A stretch of DNA of 64,000 nucleotides. Origin: Brucella anthropi ATCC 49188 (GTDB taxonomy: Bacteria; Pseudomonadota; Alphaproteobacteria; Rhizobiales; Rhizobiaceae). The position numbers were made by a program, and so were the translations under genes. Location of the stretch: the NCBI RefSeq assembly GCF_000017405.1, contig NC_009667.1:1846001-1910000 (forward strand), read 5' to 3'. The notes under the pieces are model-generated. The model was not told where the DNA came from and made no database searches. It worked only from the letters and a program-made list of their open reading frames with translations. Below are positions 1 through 9,470 of the stretch, piece after piece; the stretch's first letter is position 1; every line of letters begins with the position of its first letter.

Positions 1-1
1 T

Positions 2-1374
<1,373 letters not shown>

Positions 1375-1375
<1 letters not shown>

Positions 1376-2079
1376 TGGCCCCGTTCAGCGGTTTTGGTGA
1401 AAAAGCGATCCCGTTTCTGAAAGCTCTGGATTTTCACCAGAATCGCGAATGGTTCGTCGAGAACAAGGATATTTTCGAGCAGCAATTGAAGGAACCGCTT
1501 GGCGATCTTGTCGAGGAATTGACGGGTCGTTTTGAAAAAGCCGGTCTGCCGTTCAAGGGCGACCGTGTGAAATCGCAGTTCCGCATCAAACGGGATACGC
1601 GGTTTTCCAAGGACAAGGCCCCCTATAACCGTCACCTGTCTGCGCTGCTGTCGCAATCGGGTACCAAATGGGACGAGAGTGGCTGCTTCTATGTCTGCAT
1701 CGGCCTGCCAGGTGTCCGCGACTGTTACGCCTGTGTGGCTTGGTGGGGCCCAAAGAAGGAACTGCTTCTGGCTATACGCACGGCCATTGCAGAGAAGCCG
1801 GAAGAATTCCGCGCCATGGTCGCGAAACTCAAGAAAAATGGTTTGAAAATCAGCGATTACGACCGGCTGAAACGCACGCCACGTGGTTTCGAGGCCGTGA
1901 CCGATGATGATTTGCTGGAAGCAATTCGCAATCGGCATTTCTCGGTGCGGATAGAAATCGACCCTGAAACGATTACCCGTGCCGATCTGGCGGATCGTCT
2001 TGTCGACTTCACCGAACGGGCTCGTCCGCTCGTAGACTGGATGCACAAAATCGAAAAGACCGTTCCACAACAATCATAA
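1375..2079 (+). CDS. DUF2461 (TIGR02453) family protein
   Basis: A 234-residue protein of the widespread DUF2461 family, whose biochemical function I do not know. Family features visible are the N-terminal GFGEKAIPFLKALDFHQNREWF segment and the central FRIKRDTRFSKDKAPYN stretch, which is the most conserved part. There is no signal peptide or membrane segment, so it should be cytoplasmic. It starts inside the ligA stop codon and is likely cotranscribed with ligA. Length is normal for the family. Confidence 0.85.
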
Positions 2080-2220
2080 TCGTTCATGAATGCATCAGCC
2101 GGATTTATGAGTGATGCGCAAATGCGGCATTGCTGTTTAATAGTATGATTTTTTGGGAAATCATATTCCAACGGGCCGCAGAATTTCCTAACTACTCTTC
2201 ATTCGGAGGAGTGAATATTC

Positions 2221-2943
2221 GTGGATCAGACTTTTCGGCCCGTAAGGGCTTCAGCGCGCGCCGATATTATTGACGGTGTCCGGCGCGGACTTCCGCTTGT
2301 CGTTGTCGGCGCGCCCTTTGGCCTGCTGTTCGGTGCGCTTGCTGTCGATAACGGATTGTCGCTCGCCGAAGCGGTGTTCATGAGTTCCATCATCTATGCC
2401 GGTGCCAGCCAGATGGTCGGGCTCGATCTTTTCGGCCAGAACATTGCGCCGTGGATGATCGTCATGTCGATCTTCGCCGTCAATTTCCGGCACGTGCTTT
2501 ACTCGGCGAGCACAGGTCGGCGTATCCGTCACTTCAAGCCATGGCAGAAGGCACTGGCCTTTTTCGTACTGGTAGACATCCAGTATGCGGAAGTTGAACA
2601 ACGAGCGGAAGCCGGTAAGCCGGTCACCTTCGTCTGGTATATGGCCATCGGGCTCACATTCTATCTGACCTGGGTTCTCGAAGCGCTGATTGGCGGGCTG
2701 TTCGGCAATCTGATCACGAATCCCTACGCCTTCGGCATCGATTTTTTGTTGCCGATCTATTTTCTCGGCATGGTGATGAGTTTCCGCCATCGGCAGAACT
2801 GGTTGCCGGTCGTGATCGTCAGTGCGATTTCAGCCGTGGCAGCCTACAAGTTCGTGGGGTCGCCGTGGCATGTTTCGCTGGGTGCACTCGGCGGCATTGT
2901 TCTTGCGGCGATTATTGCCAAGCCACGCGAAGGGGAGGCGTAA
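2221..2943 (+). CDS. azlC: AzlC family branched-chain amino acid exporter subunit
   Basis: Large subunit of an AzlCD two-component exporter in the inner membrane, a family linked to branched-chain amino acid export. The 240-residue protein has several hydrophobic helices and the typical opening GVRRGLPLVVVGAPFGLLFGALAV followed by a SSIIYAGASQMVGLDLFG signature. The start is GTG, chosen because a strong GGAGGAG lies about 8 bases upstream. It abuts azlD with no gap (TAA then ATG), which fits a two-subunit transporter made from one mRNA. The substrate is inferred from the family. Confidence 0.88.
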   Translation: MDQTFRPVRASARADIIDGVRRGLPLVVVGAPFGLLFGALAVDNGLSLAEAVFMSSIIYAGASQMVGLDLFGQNIAPWMIVMSIFAVNFRHVLYSASTGRRIRHFKPWQKALAFFVLVDIQYAEVEQRAEAGKPVTFVWYMAIGLTFYLTWVLEALIGGLFGNLITNPYAFGIDFLLPIYFLGMVMSFRHRQNWLPVVIVSAISAVAAYKFVGSPWHVSLGALGGIVLAAIIAKPREGEA

Positions 2944-3240
2944 ATGTCCACCACGATTTGGATCATTCTCGTAGGCGCGCTCTGCACCTATCTCACCCGT
3001 ATTGGCGGGCATCTGGTCCTGTCACGCTTCAGCCGTGTGCATTACCGGGTGGAAGCGGCGCTCAACGCCGTGCCTGCAGCCGTTCTGACGGCCATCGTGG
3101 CCGCGCCTGCTTCGGATCATGGCTGGCGGGAACTGCTCGTGCTCGCGGTTTGCATCGTGCTTTCGTTGCGGCTCAGCATGATGACCATGTTCTTTGCGGG
3201 CGTAGCGCTTTTGATCGCGCTACGCCATTTCACGGTGTGA
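2944..3240 (+). CDS. azlD: AzlD family transporter small subunit
   Basis: A 98-residue hydrophobic protein with about four predicted membrane helices, partner of the AzlC-like protein immediately upstream. The N-terminal LVGALCTYLTRIGGHLVLSRF and the AALNAVPAAVLTAIVAAP stretch are typical of AzlD. The gene starts right after the azlC stop codon, supporting cotranslation. Its 3' end faces the convergent aminopeptidase gene with only 8 bases between. Confidence 0.87.
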   Translation: MSTTIWIILVGALCTYLTRIGGHLVLSRFSRVHYRVEAALNAVPAAVLTAIVAAPASDHGWRELLVLAVCIVLSLRLSMMTMFFAGVALLIALRHFTV

Positions 3241-3248
3241 ATGCATTA

Positions 3249-5075
3249 TCAAAGCGGCGCGGTTGCCGCTTCAAGCCATTTGCGTTCAGTGTCCTTGAGG
3301 TGGCCGGACAGCTTCTCGCGCACGCTGGCATGATAGCGGTTCAGCCAGTCGATTTCCTCCTGCGTGAAAAGCGACTTGTCGATCAGACGACGGTCGATAG
3401 GGCAGAACGTCAGTGTTTCGAAGCCCATCATCGCAATGTCGCCGCCTTCCGGCACTTCCGGTTCGGTAACGATGATAAGGTTTTCGATGCGGATGCCGAA
3501 TGAACCGGGTTTGTAATAGCCCGGTTCATTGGAAAGGATCATGCCTGGCAGCAGTTCCTGCGCGCCCTTTTTCGAAATGCTCTGTGGGCCTTCGTGCACT
3601 GACAGGTAGGAGCCGACGCCGTGGCCGGTTCCGTGCGCATAGTCGAAACCATGCTTCCATAATGCGATGCGCGCCAGAACGTCGATATCCTGCCCGCGTG
3701 TGCCTTTCGGGAAGCGAGCCGTCGTGATCGCAATCACACCTTTCAACACGAGCGTGAATGCCTTGATCGTATCTGGCGTTACCTTGCCGATGGGGACGGT
3801 GCGGGTGATATCGGTAGTTCCGTCGCGATATTGTGCGCCGGAATCGACCAGATATAGCTCGCCATCTTCAAGCGTTCTGTTGGTGTCGGTATTGACGCGA
3901 TAATGGATGATTGCGCCGTTCGGCCCCGCACCGGAGATCGTGTCGAAGGATATGTCTTCCAGCGGCATTTGGAAGTCGCGCCCGGCATCGGCACGCGATT
4001 CTTCCAGCTTCTGCGCTGCGCTGATTTCATCGATTGTGCCGGGCTTCTGGCCGTCGACCCATGAGAGGAAATTGACCATAGCCACACCGTCGCGCTCATG
4101 GGCGGCGCGTGAGCCATCAAGTTCAGCCTTGTTCTTGATTGCGCGTGGAATACGGGCAGGGTCTTTGCCTTCGATCACACTGCCGCCTGCGCTGGTGACA
4201 ACGAGGCGGAGCTGCTCAGCCGCAAGAGTCGGGTCTAGAAGAATAGCTTCTGCCTTGGCCGCGAGAGCACTGAGATGCCCTTCCAGATCGCTCGGTGCCG
4301 AGAGCTTGGCGAGCTGGGTCAGATAGGCGCGCGGTTCAATGGCAAGTTTGCGTTCATCGATGAAAAGCTCTGGCTCACCCTTCGCAGGAATGATGGCAAA
4401 GCTTAGCGGAAGCGGCGTGTTGGATACGTCCTTGCCGCGGATATTAAACACCCATGCGACTGATGACGGGTCAGTCAGGACAGTTGCGCTGGCGCCGCTT
4501 GCGGTAACGGCTGCCTGTATTTCCTTGATCTTGTCTTCCGCTTCATGTCCTGCGAAACGGGCCGGCTGAATTGTGACCTCTGCCGTTGGCACTTCAGGCT
4601 GATCGTCCCATACGGCGTCGACAAGATTGGTTTCGACCGGGACCAGCTGACCGCCCTGAGCCTCCAGTGCTTCACGTAAATTGCGGGCTTCGGAAATGGT
4701 ATGGAGCCAAGGATCGAAGCCGATATGCAGGCCCTTGCCGTTTTCTGCCAGCCAGGAAGCCGGCGGATTTGTAACGAGGCTTTCATAGGAGAAGACCTTG
4801 GGGTCCGTCTGGGCGCGGACCTGCAGTTCATAACGCCCATCGACGAAGATATAGGCGCTATTCTTGAGGACGAGCGCGGCACCGGCCGATCCGGTGAAGC
4901 CGGTCAGCCAGGCAAGGCGCTGCGCATGGGGCGGAACATATTCACCCTGATGCTCGTCTGCGCGAGGAACCAGAAATCCGTCAAGGCCAAGTTCGGCCAT
5001 TTTCGCGCGCAGCTTCGCAACGCGTGGGCCGCCATTGGCCGGATTTGTGGTGACGTCGAAACTCTGAAAAGCCAT
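3249..5075 (-). CDS. pepP: Xaa-Pro aminopeptidase, M24B family
   Basis: Cytosolic dimetal aminopeptidase that removes an N-terminal residue preceding proline. The 608-residue protein has the long three-domain form: two creatinase-like N-terminal domains (the first ends near GYEL-type residues RYELQVRAQ) and a C-terminal M24 domain. Metal ligands are visible in the expected order: Asp in VDSGAQYRDGTTDITRT, His in HGTGHGVGSYLSVHEGP, Glu in LSNEPGYY and Glu in IRIENL. It is a single gene, convergent with azlD and followed upstream by prmA on the same strand. The symbol is used in the broad sense for this family. Confidence 0.92.
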   Translation of the reverse strand: MAFQSFDVTTNPANGGPRVAKLRAKMAELGLDGFLVPRADEHQGEYVPPHAQRLAWLTGFTGSAGAALVLKNSAYIFVDGRYELQVRAQTDPKVFSYESLVTNPPASWLAENGKGLHIGFDPWLHTISEARNLREALEAQGGQLVPVETNLVDAVWDDQPEVPTAEVTIQPARFAGHEAEDKIKEIQAAVTASGASATVLTDPSSVAWVFNIRGKDVSNTPLPLSFAIIPAKGEPELFIDERKLAIEPRAYLTQLAKLSAPSDLEGHLSALAAKAEAILLDPTLAAEQLRLVVTSAGGSVIEGKDPARIPRAIKNKAELDGSRAAHERDGVAMVNFLSWVDGQKPGTIDEISAAQKLEESRADAGRDFQMPLEDISFDTISGAGPNGAIIHYRVNTDTNRTLEDGELYLVDSGAQYRDGTTDITRTVPIGKVTPDTIKAFTLVLKGVIAITTARFPKGTRGQDIDVLARIALWKHGFDYAHGTGHGVGSYLSVHEGPQSISKKGAQELLPGMILSNEPGYYKPGSFGIRIENLIIVTEPEVPEGGDIAMMGFETLTFCPIDRRLIDKSLFTQEEIDWLNRYHASVREKLSGHLKDTERKWLEAATAPL

Positions 5076-5123
5076 AGGTTTAACTCGCTCAAAACAGGAA
5101 TACGCCGTGGTTCAAACGGCCTG

Positions 5124-5981
5124 TTATTTCAGATGAATTGCTACCCAGCCTTCGCGATGCAGCGTCTTTTGGTGGGTGAGTCCCTGTGCCTGATAGGCAG
5201 CGAGCACTGCATCGTGTTGACTGTCAAGTATTCCGGAAAGAACGATGGAACCGCCGGATGCCAGATGCTCCTTGAGGGAAGGTGCCAGCTCGATAAGCGG
5301 ATTGGCAAGAATGTTGGCGACGATCAGGTCGAATGGCGAATAGGAACGGAAGATCGGGTGGCCGAAGCCTTCCGCCGTTGCCGTAACGATATGTTCTGCC
5401 ACACCGTTCTTGGCGGCATTCTCTGCGGCGACGGTGACGGCGACAGGATCGATATCGGTAGCCAGTACAGGAATGGGAGCGAGCTTGGCTATGGCGATGG
5501 CAAGAACAGCGCTGCCGGTGCCAAGGTCGAGCGCATTGGTCGGATGTTCGCCGTTGACAGTTTCCTCGATCAGTTCAAGGCATCCTGCCGTCGTTCCGTG
5601 ATGGCCGGTGCCGAAGGCAAGACCAGCATCGATTTCAATGGGGATGTCGCCTGCTTCGATCTTGTCGCGGTCGTGCGAGCCATGGACAAAGAAATGCCCG
5701 GCTCTGACAGGCTTCAGACCTTCCAGCGAATGCGTGACCCAGTCGATGTCGGGCAGTTCTTCAACGGAGAAAATGTCCGCACCCACCAACGCATCGATCC
5801 GCTTGGCGACATCTTCGGCATCGTCCTCGACATAAACCGACACCTCGAAAATCTGCCGGTCTTCATCGATTTCGGTGATAGCGATGGGGAAGCCGTCTTC
5901 CTCGAAAGCCTGTTCGAGAATGTTGTAGACGCGCTCGGCTTCTGCCTTATCCGCCGAAAAGAAAAGTCGTGACTGGGCCAT
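5124..5981 (-). CDS. prmA: Ribosomal protein L11 methyltransferase
   Basis: SAM-dependent methylation of ribosomal protein L11 in the cytoplasm. The Rossmann motif I is seen as [18 protein letters not shown], and the substrate-side NPP-like motif appears as [16 protein letters not shown]. An upstream in-frame start at 6020 would add 13 residues, but the ATG at 5981 gives [20 protein letters not shown], the N-terminus I recognise from Brucella homologues, and a usual length of 285 residues. It lies 48 bases from the start of pepP on the same strand and may be transcribed with it. Confidence 0.92.
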   Translation of the reverse strand: MAQSRLFFSADKAEAERVYNILEQAFEEDGFPIAITEIDEDRQIFEVSVYVEDDAEDVAKRIDALVGADIFSVEELPDIDWVTHSLEGLKPVRAGHFFVHGSHDRDKIEAGDIPIEIDAGLAFGTGHHGTTAGCLELIEETVNGEHPTNALDLGTGSAVLAIAIAKLAPIPVLATDIDPVAVTVAAENAAKNGVAEHIVTATAEGFGHPIFRSYSPFDLIVANILANPLIELAPSLKEHLASGGSIVLSGILDSQHDAVLAAYQAQGLTHQKTLHREGWVAIHLK

Positions 5982-6241
5982 GAAGTAATAAAGCTCTCTA
6001 TCTTTGAGAGTCTGTACCAAAAGCCGACCTGTATGGTTGCAAATGGCAATTTTTCTGCGTTCCGGTGCTCATGTAGCTTTCTCTGGTGCATAGTCTTATC
6101 CGTAAAGTCTGCAACTTTTCGGGACCATGCTCAGAAGTACATTGCGCTCCGGTACTCGAAAATCACCATTTTCGCACACACATGCCGCTTTTTGATTCAG
6201 GCTCTGACGCATTTCCGATGGAAATGCTTCGTAGATTCTAT

Positions 6242-6832
6242 TTAGCTCTTTGCAGCGCCTTTGGCCAGATTCTTCAACTTTTCCAGAGCCGTATCCGGGT
6301 TTTCCTGATAGGCGATTGTGCTGCGGAAGCGACCGCCTTTGTCGAGCAGAAATACCGATGCTGTATGATCCATCGTATATTCGCCGTCTTCGCCCGGAAC
6401 CTTCTTGGCATAGACGTGGTAGGATTTGACCATATCAGCAATATTCTGTGGTGTACCGGTGATGCCAATGATGCGGTCGGAAACGTTACCGACATAGGTC
6501 TTCATGACTTCCTGCGTGTCGCGTTCCGGATCAACGGTGATGAAATAAGCCTTGATGTCACTGGCTTCCGGCCCAAGCTGCTTCAGCCAGCCATCAAGCT
6601 CATAGAGCGTGGTGGGGCAGACGTCCGGGCAATGGGTGAAGCCGAAAAAGATTGCTGCTGGCGCAGCGCGCAGGTCATTCTCGGTGAAAGGCGTGCCATC
6701 CATGGTCACAAGGTTAAGCGGACCGCCGAAGGGTTCTTTAGCCGCTTCCTTGTCTCGGAAAAGATTGAGACCCGCAGCGCCGACGATAACGACGATGAAG
6801 GCGATGATGAAGATGGGCAGGAATTTTTTCAT
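6242..6832 (-). CDS. SCO1/SenC family copper chaperone-like protein
   Basis: A 196-residue membrane-anchored thioredoxin-fold protein that in this family delivers copper to the CuA site of cytochrome c oxidase or acts in redox control. An N-terminal membrane anchor (residues about 5-22, FLPIFIIAFIVVIVGAAGL) is followed by the CPDVC copper-binding motif in FFGFTHCPDVCPTTL and a downstream histidine in YTMDHTASVFLLD. Both ligand sites are present, so the protein should be functional. It is a single gene. About 260 bases upstream separate it from prmA with no feature I can support. Confidence 0.9.
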   Translation of the reverse strand: MKKFLPIFIIAFIVVIVGAAGLNLFRDKEAAKEPFGGPLNLVTMDGTPFTENDLRAAPAAIFFGFTHCPDVCPTTLYELDGWLKQLGPEASDIKAYFITVDPERDTQEVMKTYVGNVSDRIIGITGTPQNIADMVKSYHVYAKKVPGEDGEYTMDHTASVFLLDKGGRFRSTIAYQENPDTALEKLKNLAKGAAKS

Positions 6833-7156
6833 GTCCAGTCAGCCTTGAATTTCCGTACGCGCCTTGATGCGCTGATCAACAATCTATCTTTTCTTTATGC
6901 GCTGCAGAACGGTCGATATAGCCGCATCCTGCATCATGAAGAGCATGGCGGTAATGTACGGCCATTTGCTCAATTTTCAATAATTTCTGAAACTTTTGAC
7001 TATTTGTCGCGCGGTGGATAATGGCTCTTCGCACAGTTTGGCTCCTGTCTCATCCGCGTGACCAAAGTTGAACAGCTTCTTCGTTCTTTCTTTTTGCAAG
7101 GTTGATCGAACTGATATATTTCGGTCATAAAATTGCAATTTCTTGTGAGGGCAATA
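6833..7156. other. Intergenic region between divergent SCO1 and Stealth genes
   Basis: About 324 bases without a supported gene. It should hold promoters for two divergent genes. A GAGG-type ribosome site lies just before the Stealth start at 7157. Short reading frames here are not conserved-looking. I see no tRNA, hairpin terminator or repeat. Confidence 0.5.
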
Positions 7157-8182
7157 TTGGAAGTCGATTACGTAATCGCTTGGGTTGACGGGCAGGATCC
7201 CGCGCATATGGCTGCCAGAAAAAGGTTCGCGCCAAATTCTGATCGCACGCATTTCGAAGCCGTTACAAACGAACGTTATCTCGATAATGGCGAGATTTAT
7301 TATAACATCGCTTCCGTCATCAAATTCGCCCCGTTCATCAAGCGCATTTTCATCATCACCGATCATCAGAAGCCCCGTTTCCTCGATGCATTCAAGCATG
7401 AGGGCAAATGTGATGCTTCTTTTATCCAGATCGTATCACATGATGATATTTTTGATGGTTTGCCGGCTGCTCGCCCTTCGTTCAACGCCCGCGCTATTGA
7501 AGGTGCGATGTGGCGGATACCCGGGCTGTCGGAGCATTTTATTTATTCCAACGACGATTTCTTCGTGAATGCTCCGCTGACAGTATCCGATCTTTATGAG
7601 AACGAGCGCCCTGTTCTTCATGGCGATTGGGTGCGACCTGAAAACACACGCTGGAAGTACAAGCTGCGCCATTTGCTTGGCAAGATATCGCGGTATGAAT
7701 ATACGTTTCCGAAATTCCGCATGGCGCAATGGAAAGGCGCTGTCACTGCTGGCATGAAGGATCGATTCATGTCGATCCATCATCACCCACATCCGTTGCG
7801 GCGCAGCACGCTGGCGGCTTTTTTCACCGAACGTCCCGATGTTCTGAATCGGCAGGTCGGTTTTCGATATCGCGATATCGAACAGTTCAATACGGTTGCT
7901 CTCGCCAATCATCTGGAGATTTTGCGGCACAAAGCTTCTGTTCGTCCGGCGAGAGAACTGGCTTATCTGGATTTTGTCCAGGAAAAACATTGGGCGGAAG
8001 AACTTGAGGCGATCGAGGCCGGTTCAGCGCCCTTCGGCTGCGTGCAGGGTTTTGAGCGTTTCGAGCCCGCTTTTCGAGCCCAAATTCACCAGGCCCTCAT
8101 TGCGAAGTTTGACGATGTTCTGCCGAATGTTATCAAGGATTATCTTTCCGGCGAGCAAGATAGTTCGCAGGAAGCGGCTTAA
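7157..8182 (+). CDS. Stealth family sugar-phosphate transferase
   Basis: Member of the Stealth family, enzymes that transfer hexose-1-phosphate to make phosphodiester-linked surface polysaccharides. The CR1 block is at the very N-terminus (VDYVIAWVDGQDP), and CR2 follows (RYLDNGEIYYNIASVIKFAP, then IFIITDHQKP). A further conserved block is EHFIYSNDDFFVNAPL. A TTG start at 7157 is preferred over the longer frame from 7133: an AGG lies 6 bases before it, and CR1 then starts at residue 2-3 as is usual. It gives 341 residues. The neighbour is a hexapeptide acyltransferase, which suggests a surface-glycan role. Confidence 0.85.
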   Translation: MEVDYVIAWVDGQDPAHMAARKRFAPNSDRTHFEAVTNERYLDNGEIYYNIASVIKFAPFIKRIFIITDHQKPRFLDAFKHEGKCDASFIQIVSHDDIFDGLPAARPSFNARAIEGAMWRIPGLSEHFIYSNDDFFVNAPLTVSDLYENERPVLHGDWVRPENTRWKYKLRHLLGKISRYEYTFPKFRMAQWKGAVTAGMKDRFMSIHHHPHPLRRSTLAAFFTERPDVLNRQVGFRYRDIEQFNTVALANHLEILRHKASVRPARELAYLDFVQEKHWAEELEAIEAGSAPFGCVQGFERFEPAFRAQIHQALIAKFDDVLPNVIKDYLSGEQDSSQEAA

Positions 8183-8235
8183 GCAGTTCGTTCCAGAGCT
8201 GACTGCGCTGCAGGGAAGCTTGAGGTGAGTTTGCA

Positions 8236-8868
8236 ATGATGTCGTCAGATGATCTCCGTTTCCAGAACAGCGAACCCCGCATTCATTCGACGGCTCAGCT
8301 GAAATCCGTCAAGCTGGGACGGTATGCCGATATTGGCGAGCGTGTGATTCTTCGTGAAGTCACGGTCGGCGACTTCACTTATTTCGAGCGGAACGGCGAG
8401 GGAATCTATGCCGAGATCGGCAAGTTTTGTTCAATTGCTGCGAATGTTCGCATCAATGCTCTCGAACACCCGATGGAGCGGCTCACGACTCATAAAGTCA
8501 GTTATCGACCGAATGAATATTTTCGTTATCTGGGCGTTGATGGCGAGTTCCGGGCAAGCCGTCAGGAGCAGCGCGTGATCATCGGTAACGATGTATGGAT
8601 CGGCCACGGCGCGGTCATCACACCGGGCGTTCAGATTGGCCACGGTGCCGTGATTGGCGCGAATGCGGTCGTGACGAAGAATTTGCCACCCTATCATGTG
8701 GTCGGCGGTGTTCCCGCTCGTTTCATCCGCAAACGCTTCGATAATGCTGTCATAGACCGACTGCTCGAACTCGAATGGTGGAACTGGTCGGTGGAAAAGC
8801 TCTATGAAGCGGTTCCAGACATCCAGACGCTCGAAATCGAGGCGTTTCTGGAAAAGTGGAGCGGCTGA
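8236..8868 (+). CDS. Hexapeptide-repeat acyltransferase (TIGR03308-like)
   Basis: A 210-residue left-handed beta-helix transferase of the xenobiotic/chloramphenicol acetyltransferase type. Hexapeptide repeats run through VKLGRYADIGERVILREVT and again through IGNDVWIGHGAVITPGVQIG, where the histidine of GHGAV is the expected catalytic base. The C-terminal LEWWNWSVEKLYEAVPD block matches the family often found in phosphonate clusters (TIGR03308), but no phosphonate genes are present here. It starts 53 bases after the Stealth gene on the same strand, so acylation of a glycan or phospho-sugar is a reasonable inference; the substrate is unknown. Confidence 0.82.
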   Translation: MMSSDDLRFQNSEPRIHSTAQLKSVKLGRYADIGERVILREVTVGDFTYFERNGEGIYAEIGKFCSIAANVRINALEHPMERLTTHKVSYRPNEYFRYLGVDGEFRASRQEQRVIIGNDVWIGHGAVITPGVQIGHGAVIGANAVVTKNLPPYHVVGGVPARFIRKRFDNAVIDRLLELEWWNWSVEKLYEAVPDIQTLEIEAFLEKWSG

Positions 8869-8938
8869 ATTCCGGCTCTTGCAAAGCCGCAATTGTTTAC
8901 CCACCTTGGCATCACAACAGTTCTGGAGGCTGGAAGAT

Positions 8939-9436
8939 ATGGTCGGACTGAAGCGTTTTGCCGGGTTGTTGCTTGCTCCCATGTTGGTCGTTGCGGCTTC
9001 GGCCGCTCCGGCTGAAGAAGTTGGCAAGGTTGGCGTCGACTGGCTTGGAAACGATATCGTCATCGATGCGGTACAGGACCCGAAAGTGCAGGGCGTAACC
9101 TGTCATCTGGCGTCGTTTTCGCGCGGCATGATCGACCGGCTGCAGAAAGGCAACTGGTTTGAGGACCCGTCCAATGCGTCCATCTCTTGCGAGCAGACAG
9201 GGCCGATCACTATCGCAGATATCGATCTCGGTAAGGGCGGGGAACGGGTGTTCTCCGAGCGTACAAGCTTGATCTGGAAGAAGCTTGTCATCACGCGCAT
9301 ATACGACAAGACAAACAATACTCTGCTCTATCTCGCCCATGCGACACAGGTTCAGGACGGTTCAGCGAAAACGTCGCTTTCAACCGTGCCGCTTTACAAG
9401 GGTGACGTCACATGGGCAAAGGGCAAGCCGGAATAA
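8939..9436 (+). CDS. creA: CreA family periplasmic protein
   Basis: A 165-residue exported protein of the CreA family, function unknown. A signal peptide is visible (KRFAGLLLAPMLVVAASAAPAEE), followed by the family core: DWLGNDIVIDAVQDPKVQGVTCHLA, then FSRGM, and near the end VSTVPL-like KTSLSTVPLYKGDVTW. The ATG at 8939 was chosen because it places the signal peptide at the N-terminus; a longer frame from 8804 runs back over the preceding gene. It ends in a GC-rich hairpin shared with the convergent uvrD. Confidence 0.88.
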   Translation: MVGLKRFAGLLLAPMLVVAASAAPAEEVGKVGVDWLGNDIVIDAVQDPKVQGVTCHLASFSRGMIDRLQKGNWFEDPSNASISCEQTGPITIADIDLGKGGERVFSERTSLIWKKLVITRIYDKTNNTLLYLAHATQVQDGSAKTSLSTVPLYKGDVTWAKGKPE

Positions 9437-9447
9437 TCCGGCTGCCC
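9421..9447. terminator. Hairpin between convergent creA and uvrD
   Basis: AGCCGG pairs with CCGGCT around a 6-base loop, extended by GGGC/GCCC with a one-base bulge. It overlaps the creA stop codon. There is no clear T-run, so terminator function is probable rather than certain. Confidence 0.5.
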
Positions 9448-9470
9448 TGATCCTTCATCTGTGATGGAAA

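Noticed and set aside
4701..5972. 423-codon plus-strand frame across pepP and prmA
   Set aside because: It is antisense to two well-supported genes; a shadow of their codon bias.
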